From positions 186,001 through 250,000 of the forward strand of contig CAXXLC010000039.1 in the NCBI GenBank assembly GCA_963677345.2: a DNA stretch of 64,000 nucleotides. Direction: 5' to 3'. A program made the translations under genes and the position numbers. Source of the stretch: Saccharicrinis sp963677345 (lineage in GTDB: Bacteria > Bacteroidota > Bacteroidia > Bacteroidales > Marinilabiliaceae). The notes under the pieces were generated by a model, which was given only the letters and a program-made list of their open reading frames with translations, was not told the DNA's origin and searched no databases. This document shows, piece after piece, positions 17,198 to 25,738 of this stretch. The stretch's first letter is position 1, and every line of letters starts with the position of its first letter.

Positions 17198-17521
17198 TTA
17201 CTCAGATAACTCAAAGTATTTTTTTAGTACTAACAATGAAATTAATTTTTCTTGTTTCTTATTTTTAAACTGATCTACATATTGATTTGCATGAAAAATG
17301 ATGTTTTGTGCTTTTTCAGGGTGCTTTATATAATATTTTAGTTTTTCATCTAAATCAGAATAATCATCTTTTATACATATGTAATGATAGTCGGGTATGA
17401 GAGTACCTTCCATAAACCAGGTTTCGTATTTTGGTCTGGGCATTACAGCAATGGAGTTTGATGACATAATCCATTTTAAATTAGTAGCAACATCAATACC
17501 TTCAATAGATAAAATAAATTT
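17198..17521 (-). pseudogene. 5'-truncated copy of the GT90 gene
   Basis: Reading down from 17521, the frame gives KFILSIEGIDVATNLKWIM, then SSNSIAVMPRPKYETWFMEG, to a stop at 17198. It aligns closely with the C-terminal third of the GT90 at 11056-12018. Homology stops abruptly at the Lys-Phe before FILSIEG. The upstream ~200 codons, including KLVWRGKIRK, are absent. An ATG inside the fragment (17467) gives an 89-codon frame, but the protein would lack most of the fold. Probably the relic of a duplication or recombination across the repeat tract. Confidence 0.85.
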
Positions 17522-17567
17522 TATAATAACTAAAAATTAGTTTAGGTGTAGTTATATAGGGATTTTT

Positions 17568-18584
17568 TTATGTTAAAAAAATAGACTCTTTAGTTTTAAT
17601 TTCCTTAACAATTTGTTCAGGTGTGATATCCACTAAACATTTTTTTATTTCTTTCAACTTACATTTAGTATCACCGTGTTTACTGCAAGGTTGGCAAGGT
17701 AAATGACGCTCAAATATTTTCATATTTTCGCCTGTAGGATAACCAAAAGCCGTAGGTCCTATAATAGCGCAACCTGGAACATTAAACAGGTCAGCAGCAT
17801 GTAAAAAACCGGTATCTCCGCTTACTACATATTTAGATTGGGCAGTAATACAAAAGCTTTCTAACAGGGATGTTTTTCCGGCTAAATTTAGTACGCGCGA
17901 GGGGTCAGCTTTTTCTATTTCTTCGCAAAAGGTATCGGTGGGTCCAGCTAAAATTGTAAAATAAAAATCAGGTAATAAGGTAACCAGTTTTTTCCAGTAT
18001 TCTACAGGCCATCGTTTTAATTCCCAGGCTGCTGAAGGAACTAAAGTAAGAGTTTTAGTGGGTTGTTCTTTTATCAGTTCAAAACATTTTTCTTGAATAT
18101 CCTTAGGAAACACCCAGTTATCATGGAGTGTATAAAAATTTAAGATACCCCATTTTTTAAGAGGTAATCTAAATGATTCAAATGCCCTGAAAGGTTTTGG
18201 TAAAAGGTTAATTCTGAATTTAAACAGTAAGAATCGTTTAAGTCTGCTTTTTCTTCGTGTAATTAATTTAGGACCAATACCTAAAGGGCGAAGTATTAAT
18301 TTTAAAATATTAGATCTTATATTGCTATGTGCATCATAAATATGAGTATAACCTTCTTTTTTAAGATGAAATGCGAGTTTTAATAATCCTGAAATACCCA
18401 GATTCCTGTCAAACTCAATAAGACGGTCAATTCTAGGATCAATCTTTAATAGTGAAGCTAAATCTTTACGAACAATCCAATGTAACTCGCATTCGGGGTA
18501 ATGATTTTTAAAACCTCCGGTAACCGACATACATTGAATAATATCGCCTATTGAGCTTAAACGGATAATAAGAACTTTTTTCAA
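17568..18584 (-). CDS. Glycosyltransferase family 9 (heptosyltransferase-like)
   Basis: 338 residues. Typical GT9 features: MKKVLIIRLSSIGDIIQCMS at the N-terminus, LVPSAAWELKRWPVEYW in the donor domain, and SGDTGFLHAADLFNVP with the Asp/His pair that binds ADP-heptose or a related donor. These enzymes add heptose-like sugars to the LPS core. A cysteine-rich end (LPCQPCSKHGDTKCK) is common in Bacteroidota members. It fits the LPS kinase and GT90 nearby. A hairpin terminator separates it from atpC. Confidence 0.85.
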   Translation of the reverse strand: MKKVLIIRLSSIGDIIQCMSVTGGFKNHYPECELHWIVRKDLASLLKIDPRIDRLIEFDRNLGISGLLKLAFHLKKEGYTHIYDAHSNIRSNILKLILRPLGIGPKLITRRKSRLKRFLLFKFRINLLPKPFRAFESFRLPLKKWGILNFYTLHDNWVFPKDIQEKCFELIKEQPTKTLTLVPSAAWELKRWPVEYWKKLVTLLPDFYFTILAGPTDTFCEEIEKADPSRVLNLAGKTSLLESFCITAQSKYVVSGDTGFLHAADLFNVPGCAIIGPTAFGYPTGENMKIFERHLPCQPCSKHGDTKCKLKEIKKCLVDITPEQIVKEIKTKESIFLT

Positions 18585-18602
18585 AACCTACTTTCTTAAT
18601 GC

Positions 18603-18636
18603 AAAAAACCGATATCAAAGATGATAACGGTTTTTT
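18603..18636 (-). terminator. Rho-independent terminator after atpC
   Basis: AAAAAACCGATATC (18603-18616) pairs with GATAACGGTTTTTT (18623-18636) with one mismatch and a 6-nt loop. Read on the minus strand it is a hairpin ending in six T, placed 20 bp after the atpC stop. Confidence 0.8.
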
Positions 18637-18656
18637 ATTTATATTAATCTATTAAA

Positions 18657-18911
18657 TTACGCTTTTACAGAGCCAATAAGAACTGTTGCCTTATTGTTTT
18701 TGCATTCAAAAATACCACCATTGCAATCGAAAATACTTTCCTTACCGGTTTTTCCAATCACTTTAATGACACCCTCTCCCAATTGCGAAATGATTGAGGC
18801 GTGATTTTTAAGAACGGTGAATCGTCCTTTTACTCCGGGAAGAGAAACAAGTCCTATATCTGCAGAGTACAGTTTCTTTTCAGGAGTAATAATTTCTAAA
18901 TATAAGTCCAT
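18657..18911 (-). CDS. atpC: F1Fo ATP synthase epsilon subunit
   Basis: 84 residues. MDLYLEIITPEKKLYSADIG, then LPGVKGRFTVLKNHASIIS matches the N-terminal beta-sandwich of epsilon. The C-terminal helical hairpin that can inhibit the enzyme in E. coli (total ~138 residues) is missing, the usual short form in Bacteroidota. The stop is followed by a strong terminator and the start is 2 bp after atpD, so atpDC is the end of a transcription unit. Confidence 0.92.
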   Translation of the reverse strand: MDLYLEIITPEKKLYSADIGLVSLPGVKGRFTVLKNHASIISQLGEGVIKVIGKTGKESIFDCNGGIFECKNNKATVLIGSVKA

Positions 18912-18913
18912 AA

Positions 18914-20423
18914 TTATTTAGCTTCAGCAAGTAATTTTTCACCTTTTTCAATAGCTTCTTCTATTGTTCCCACCAGGTTAAAGGCTGCTTCAGGATATTT
19001 ATCTACTTCTCCGTCAATAATCATATTAAAACCTTTAATCGTATCTTCAATACTCACAAAGGTACCTTTTAAACCTGTAAATTGCTCTGCTACGTGGAAA
19101 GGTTGAGATAAAAATCTTTGCACCCTTCTGGCTCTGTGTACCACAAGTTTATCTTCTTCCGATAGCTCTTCCATTCCAAGAATGGCAATAATATCCTGAA
19201 GTTCTTTATAACGCTGTAAAATTTCTTTTACTCTTTGAGCAGTGTTGTAATGCTTATCACCCACAATTTCCGGTGTAAGAATTCGTGAAGTAGAATCCAA
19301 TGGATCAACTGCAGGATAGACACCTAACTCAGCAATTTTACGACTTAATACTGTTGTGGCATCAAGGTGTGTAAATGTTGTTGCCGGTGCAGGGTCAGTA
19401 AGGTCATCGGCAGGTACATATACTGCTTGAACTGAGGTAATAGATCCATTTTTTGTTGATGTAATTCTTTCTTGTAACTCACCCATCTCTGATGATAAAG
19501 TAGGTTGGTAACCTACCGCTGAAGGCATACGTCCCAAAAGAGCCGAAACCTCAGAACCAGCCTGGGTAAAACGGAAAATGTTATCCACAAATAAAAGAAT
19601 ATCTTTACCTGCACCTGAACCGTCACCATCTCTAAAGCTTTCTGCAATACTTAAACCTGATAAAGCAACCCTGGCACGTGCACCCGGTGGTTCATTCATC
19701 TGTCCAAAAACCATGGTAACCTGTGAGTCGGCAAGTGCTTTTTTATCTACTTTAGATAAATCCCAACTACCTTCTTCCATACTTTTTTTGAACTCATCAC
19801 CGTAGTTTACAATTCCGGCTTCAATCATTTCTCTCAGCAGGTCGTTTCCTTCACGGGTACGCTCTCCTACTCCTGCAAAAACAGATAAGCCATCATAACC
19901 CTTAGCTATGTTATTGATTAATTCCTGAATCAAGACTGTTTTACCAACTCCGGCTCCACCAAACAATCCGATTTTACCTCCTTTAGCATAAGGTTCAATC
20001 AAGTCAACAACTTTAATTCCGGTAAAAAGAATTTCACTTTCGGTAGAAAGATCTTCAAATTTTGGTGGTTCACGGTGAATGGGTACACCATTGGTTTTAT
20101 CTACTTCGCCAATACCATCAATAGCAGCTCCAGTTACACTTAATAGTCGTCCTCTCACAGAATTACCGGGGGGCATTAATATAGGTTTACCTGTAGCTGT
20201 CACTTTCATACCGCGAACCAAACCATCAGTGGCATCCATAGAGATACATCTGATTGTATTTTTCACCAATATGTTGTTGACATTCAATTGTTATTACTTC
20301 TCCGTTTTCACGGGTAATTTCAAGAGCATCTAAAATATTAGGAAGCTCCTGATCTTTTAATTCAAAATTTACATCGATTACAGGTCCTACAACCTGTATT
20401 ATTTTCCCTTCTAATTGTTCCAT
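18914..20423 (-). CDS. atpD: F1Fo ATP synthase beta subunit (one homopolymer frameshift as read)
   Basis: The start is at 20423 (MEQLEGKIIQVVGPVIDVNF). The frame breaks in a T5 run at 20259-20263: IECQQHIGE continues in the next frame as NTIRCISMDATDGLVRGM. Deleting one base gives a 502-residue protein, normal for AtpD. Walker A GGAGVGKTVLIQEL, the catalytic GERTREGNDL and LLFVDNIFRFTQAGSEVSAL are intact. The catalytic subunit of an ATP synthase is very unlikely to be broken, so I read the shift as a base-call error. Its partner subunits lie about 40 kb away on the other strand. Confidence 0.93.
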
Positions 20424-20479
20424 GAGATATTGAAAATATTATGAATTGGGCAAAAAAGTTACAAATTATTTTATTGGAA

Positions 20480-21454
20480 CTAATTAATTCTTTGCATTAA
20501 ATCAGATGCAAATTCAATCAGTTCATTTTTAATTTTATCATTTCCATTAATCCGGGAGATATTTTTCATAGCAAGATGATAATACTCAAGCATTAGTTCT
20601 TCAGATGATTTATCAACTAAATTCTTTGAATAAATGGACTTAACGGCCTTTATTTTTTCTTGCTCGTTAAAATCTTTAGCACTGATCCAACTTTTTAAAC
20701 GTTTGTTTGTCCTCAAAGGTTGCATTATTGAGTGCCGTAATTAGCAAAAATGTTTTTTTATTGGCAATAATGTCGCCACCAATTTTTTACCAAAGCTATT
20801 TTGGTCTCCAAAAGAGTCTAAATAATCATCCTGAAGTTGAAACGCTATACCAATATTAATGCCAAAGTTATAAATTAATTCAGCTTCTGCTTGAGTTGCC
20901 TTAGCAATTATAGCCCCTGCTTTTAAACTACCTGCCAATAAAACAGCCGTTTTTAGTTTAATCATTTCAAGATATTCTTCAACAGTAACATCTGTTCTTT
21001 TTTCAAAATCCATATCATATTGCTGTCCTTCACAAACCCCCAAAGCTACTTCATTAAATAATTTTAAAAGGTTGGGCAAAATATCCTGATCACATTGCGA
21101 TATATATTGGTATGCCTCAATGAGCATGGCGTCTCCTGATAAGATTCCCACGTTTTCATTCCATTTTTTATGTACAGTGGGTTTGTTTCGTCTTACATCA
21201 GCATTATCCATTATATCATCATGCAATAATGTAAAATTATGAAAAATCTCAAGTCCAAGTGCCGGTTTTATCGCTTTGTTAACATCCCCGTTAAAGAGTT
21301 GTGTTGCCATTAAACATAGAAAAGGTCTTATTCTTTTCCCACCCATTTCCATTGTATATTCAATGGGTTCATATAAGTTTACCGGCTTTTTAATAAATTT
21401 AGATTTCTCTATTTCATTTTTTATAAGATCCTGAACCTGATTTATTGATAACAT
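20480..21454 (-). CDS. Polyprenyl (geranylgeranyl-type) diphosphate synthase (two homopolymer frameshifts as read)
   Basis: From ATG 21454 the protein shows the first Asp-rich motif LLHDDIMDNADVRRNKPTVH and the second LQDDYLDSFGD, which bind Mg-diphosphate in chain elongation. After FGKK the frame breaks at a T6 run (20783-20788, one base short), continues IGGDIIANKKTFLLITAL, then breaks again at a T5 run (20692-20696, one base long) and ends SWISAKDFNEQEKIKAVKS to QRIN. The two shifts cancel to a 324-residue protein, standard for the family. Product length cannot be told. Six bp from the MMPL gene and in line with atpD. Confidence 0.88.
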
Positions 21455-21460
21455 CTGTAT

Positions 21461-23857
21461 TTATTCTTTGATTTTCTTTTCAATTTTTAGTTCTGCCAAC
21501 TCAATGTCTTCATCCTCGTTGTATATATGTAACAAGGGTTCTTTAAAAGACTTATTGGTGATTAGTTTTTCAAGAGTGAGTAAGATAGAAGGTAATAAAA
21601 TTAAGTTTGAAAACAGTGCTATAAGTAATGTAACCGCTACTAACACGCCTAAAGCTACAGTTCCTCCAAATTCTGAAAAACCAAATATTCCAAAACCAAA
21701 AAACAGAATAATTGAAGTGTACATCATACTAACCCCTGTTTCTTTTAATGCCAGCACAACGGCAGCTTTGATACTCCAGTTTGTTTCACTCAACTCCTGT
21801 CGGTACTTGGCTAAATAGTGGATTGTATCGTCTACAGAAATACCAAAAGCGATACTAAACACCAGTATTGTAGATGGTTTTATAGGAATAGAAAAATAAC
21901 CCATTAAGGCAGCGGTCATGATCAGAGGTACCAAGTTGGGTATTAAAGAAACCAGTACCATTCTTTTGGATGAAAACATCCATGCCATAAATGAAGCAAT
22001 TAATATAATGGCTAAAAATAAGCTGACAAATAAATTCTGAATCAGATATTTTGTTCCTTTAAAGAATAGAATACTGGCACCAGTAACTGATGTAGTATAT
22101 TTGTCATTTGGAAATTGTTTATTTAAACTATTGATAACTAACGTGTTTAATTCAGACATTTTTGTTGTGCCAATATCTTTTAATCTAAAACTCAATCTGG
22201 TTTTAGTTCGTGCAGTATCAATAAAATTGTTTATTAATTTTTGTTGATCGCCCTTTGAATTTGAAACGTAAGATAGTAAGAAGTTTCTTTCCTGATTACT
22301 TGGTATGCCATAGTATTTTTTATTACCGTTATAAAAACCCTGACGTGCAAATTTTACAACCTCTGATAAAGAAATGGCTTTTGAAATATCAGGATTTGTT
22401 GATAATTCCTGATGAAATTTATCCATTTTTTTTTTAGGTTGCTCGCTTTTAAGATACCATTAGGTTTTTTGGTATCAATCATAATTTCAAGCGGCATTAA
22501 TCCATCAAAATTTTCTTCAAAATATTTCAAATCCAGGTATAAAGGATCATCATGTGGAATATCGTCAAGCATAAAGCCTGTGGTTTTTATCATGGATATT
22601 CCAATAAAACCAAATATTAAAATAACACCTGCTGTAATATAAACTGTAGTTCTGTGATTTAAAGAAATATGTATAAGCTTACCAACTATTTTATGAACCG
22701 CCTTATTTTCAAGGTGGTTTAAATGTCGTTCTTTGGGTTCAGATAAAAAACTGAATATGATAGGTATTAATAAAAGAGATAAAATAAAAACACCTATAAT
22801 ATTTATGGCTGCAATTATTCCAAATTCAACTAAAATACGACTACTGGTAAAAATAAAAGTAGCAAAACCCGAAGCTGTAGTTAAATTTGTTAAAAATGTA
22901 GCATTACCAATTTTACAGATTACTCTTTGGAGTGCTTTAATTTTATTTCCGTGCTTTCTGTATTCCTGATGATATTTATTTAGTAAAAATACAGAGTTAG
23001 GTATACCTATTACAATAATTAAAGGAGGAATCATTCCTGTAAGTACTGTAATTTTATATCCAAACAAAGCCTGTGTTCCCAGTGCCCATATTACGGCCAC
23101 TCCTACTACCAGCATTGAAAACATCACTACTTTAAATGATCTGAAGAAAAGAAACATGATTATAGCTGTTACTCCAAGAGCCATAAAAACGAACATATTT
23201 AATTCTTTTTTTATCATTTCAGCGGTCGTTACCCTGATATATGGTAAGCCTGAATAATGTAATTGATTAGTTGACTTTTCAGAATATTCAGTGCCTGCTT
23301 TTATAATATTATTTATTAATTCAACTCGCTCGGGACTTTGAAGTATTTCGGCTTTCAGGGTTATAGCTAATAAATAGGTATTTGTTTTTTTATTATACAA
23401 GTTGCCCTCATAAAATGGTAAATTGTAAAACTCAGAACAAATAGAGTCTAATTCATATTGTGAGTTAATATTATTGTTAAATACCGGAACAATATTAAAT
23501 TGCTTTTCTTTAGAGTTCTTGATTAAGTTGTATGATTCTGTTGCTGATACAACTGAACTCACCCCATTTATTTTCGATACTGATTTGGTGAAATTAGTCC
23601 AAATTTTAAAGTGATCCAGTTTAAAAAAATCTTTATCAGTTACTCCAACAACCATTAAATTACCTTCGTTACCAAATTGTTCTTCAAAAGATTGGTACTC
23701 AAGGTAAGCAGGATCATCTTCAGGTAATAATGGTGCATATTGATATGACATTTGTACATCTCCTGCCTTATATGCCATAAATGATGTAAATACTAATAAA
23801 ACACCAAGAATTAATATTCTGTTTTTTTAAAATTGTTCGTGCGATGAAAATCCACAT
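21461..23857 (-). CDS. MMPL/RND-type transporter (two homopolymer frameshifts as read)
   Basis: Corrected at a T7 run (23822-23828) and a T10 run (22426-22435), the frame runs from ATG 23857 (MWIFIARTILK then NRILILGVLLVFTSFMAYKA) to 21461, about 798 residues. It is two repeats of one transmembrane helix, a large periplasmic loop and five helices, with the RND-like GFGIFGFSEFGGTVALG and SVDDTIHYLAKY segments in the second half and IGIPNSVFLLNKYH in the first. MMPL proteins move lipids or hydrophobic molecules across the inner membrane. Without correction it would appear as two proteins. It lies between a chorismatase-like protein and a prenyl synthase. Confidence 0.85.
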
Positions 23858-23953
23858 TACAAAATCTGTATTAAATAATAAAAATGAGGTGCGAAGTTAT
23901 TATAAATTGAAAAACATACTTGTAAAATACCAAATATTAACTTCTTTTATAAA

Positions 23954-25027
23954 TTATAGAGTTGTAAATGATTCTAATTCAATAAGTTTATCTTTATTGA
24001 AGAATTCAGTGTTAATAATAATACAATTTGCATCAGGCAGAACAGAATGGATAATTTTTTGGACTTCCTGGTTATGAGTTTCAAATTTTACGTATGCTTT
24101 AATTAATTTGAAACCAGTTTTAAAATTGTTAGATTTATCAAAATTAATATTGGAAGATTCCAGGTTTTTGTTTTCAATGAGTTTAAAAGTTTCATTCAAT
24201 GCTTTTAATGTTTGTTTTTCTATATCCTTACTGGTATCAAAATTCAGACATGAACCGGAAACCCATATTTCTTTATTTTCGAGGTTTATAAATTTAGCTA
24301 TTTCTGAAAAAGGTAAGTAATAATCCGAATCCATATCTAAATGACTTGACTGTGAATAATTACTTAATGCCATGAAGTCAATTGTTATACCCCCCAGGTT
24401 AATGCCTATATCTGATACCGACGGATAGCCGTTTTTGTATATTGTTTCATCTGTAAAAATACCTTTTAATTCATTGATGATTTCAAAATTGGTTTTTGAT
24501 GCATTGTTGAAATCCGAAATATTATTTATAGCTGGTATATAGTTCCACTGACGATATAGGTGACCAAAATTCATATCTTCTGCCATTAATAACTGTTCGG
24601 CAAAGTCAAAGGCTCTCTGAAAATTAAGAAGTGAGGAGTTTTCGTTAAAATGTATACCTCCTGATATTAATTCTGTTCCATCGGTATGTTCGATGGTTGT
24701 ATAAGGGTGGTTTAAAAGTTTTTTGTAATTTACTTTTACCGAAGAATCGCTGATTGACTGACACGAAAAGATTGCCACTTTATTAAAAGCCGGGGTGTTT
24801 GATATATATGTAACGGCCGGTATTTCGTTTGTAAAAACTTCTTTAATATGCGAAGTGATCACATCACAATTGTTCATATACTCTTCCGTATTAACAGAAT
24901 GTAAAAACACATCAATCTTAATTAATTTCTGCCCTTCAAGTGATTTTTTTATATCTGTTAATATGGATTTTACTCTCTTCCCGAAATATTCTCCCTCTTC
25001 TAAATTGAAAACACTAAAATTTCTCAT
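23954..25027 (-). CDS. Chorismatase (FkbO/Hyg5)-like, RidA-fold protein
   Basis: 357 residues. The middle and C-terminal layout resembles FkbO/Hyg5-type chorismatases: RQWNYIPAINNISDFNNA (about residues 159-176), then YPSVSDIGINLGGITIDFMA, and a RidA-like C-terminal domain (KAYVKFETHNQEVQKIIHSV). Those enzymes cleave or hydrolyse chorismate to benzoate-type products. The family match is from memory of motif spacing and is moderate, and catalytic activity is not established. Genes of this type occur in Bacteroidota near pigment or lipid loci, and the adjacent MMPL fits that. Divergent from yfiR with 188 bp between. Confidence 0.55.
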   Translation of the reverse strand: MRNFSVFNLEEGEYFGKRVKSILTDIKKSLEGQKLIKIDVFLHSVNTEEYMNNCDVITSHIKEVFTNEIPAVTYISNTPAFNKVAIFSCQSISDSSVKVNYKKLLNHPYTTIEHTDGTELISGGIHFNENSSLLNFQRAFDFAEQLLMAEDMNFGHLYRQWNYIPAINNISDFNNASKTNFEIINELKGIFTDETIYKNGYPSVSDIGINLGGITIDFMALSNYSQSSHLDMDSDYYLPFSEIAKFINLENKEIWVSGSCLNFDTSKDIEKQTLKALNETFKLIENKNLESSNINFDKSNNFKTGFKLIKAYVKFETHNQEVQKIIHSVLPDANCIIINTEFFNKDKLIELESFTTL

Positions 25028-25056
25028 TGATATACCAAGTATTTGTAACGTGCTGA

Positions 25057-25064
25057 CAAAGTTA
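25057..25064 (-). promoter_or_regulatory. -7 promoter box for the chorismatase-MMPL-prenyl synthase unit
   Basis: TAACTTTG on the minus strand, 30 bp before ATG 25027, fits the Bacteroidota TAnnTTTG element. No clear -33 element was found. Confidence 0.4.
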
Positions 25065-25215
25065 TTGGAATATTATATTAATACCATCTTTATATCACTA
25101 AATCTTCAGAGAGGATATACTTTTCAGTAATTTATAAACAAAAAAGGTAACCTAATATTTTATTGCCCGTATTAAGGTGGGAGGAAAACAATTATAACTT
25201 ATTTTTAAAAGTGAT

Positions 25216-25728
25216 ATGAGGAAGCAATTTTTGTTATTATTTTTTTTAGTGCTTATACCATTATCGGGTTTTAGTCAAGTTGAAAAATATAAGTCTGTTT
25301 TTACTTTAAATTTCATACGATATATTGGCTGGGCTGAAGAAGCTAAACAGGGAGATTTTGTTATTGGAGTGTTAAAAAATTCATCCATAGCGCAGTTGTT
25401 AAATTCACAATCGGCAGGTAAAAAGTTTGGTTATCAAAATGTTGTAATTAAAGAATTTAACAATGTAGATCAAGTAACCGACTGTCAGGTTTTATACGTG
25501 TCATCGTATGTTAATTTTGCACGTCATGCAGAAACAATTAAAAGTAAGTTAGGAAAAAATTCATTAATCATCACAGAAAGTGAAGGTGCCACTGATTATG
25601 GTTCTGTAATTAATTTTGTAGTCAGAGATAATAACCTTAAGTTTGAGATTGATGGAGAAAATGCAAAATCTTGCGGCTTAAGTATTAGTTCTAAATTAGA
25701 AAATATGGCTGCTGCCATAAAAAAGTAA
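25216..25728 (+). CDS. YfiR family periplasmic protein (DUF4154)
   Basis: 170 residues. A signal peptide MRKQFLLLFFLVLIPLSGFS precedes the YfiR domain: YKSVFTLNFIRYIGW, then DFVIGVLKNS, CQVLYVSS and SLIITESEGATDYGSVINFVV. In Pseudomonas YfiR is a periplasmic repressor of the diguanylate cyclase YfiN. Here no cyclase follows; an MCP begins 10 bp downstream, so YfiR may instead feed a periplasmic signal to that receptor (inference). It is the first gene of the chemosensory block. Confidence 0.85.
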   Translation: MRKQFLLLFFLVLIPLSGFSQVEKYKSVFTLNFIRYIGWAEEAKQGDFVIGVLKNSSIAQLLNSQSAGKKFGYQNVVIKEFNNVDQVTDCQVLYVSSYVNFARHAETIKSKLGKNSLIITESEGATDYGSVINFVVRDNNLKFEIDGENAKSCGLSISSKLENMAAAIKK

Positions 25729-25738
25729 AAATTTTAAT

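Noticed and set aside
18914..20423. Programmed ribosomal frameshift in atpD
   Set aside because: There is no clear slippery heptamer plus downstream structure, atpD is not known to use recoding, and six other homopolymer shifts occur nearby, so a base-call error is simpler.
23822..23857. Start of the MMPL gene at the ATG 23778
   Set aside because: That start would remove part of the first membrane helix. After fixing the T7 run the frame extends to ATG 23857 and gives the usual family N-terminus.
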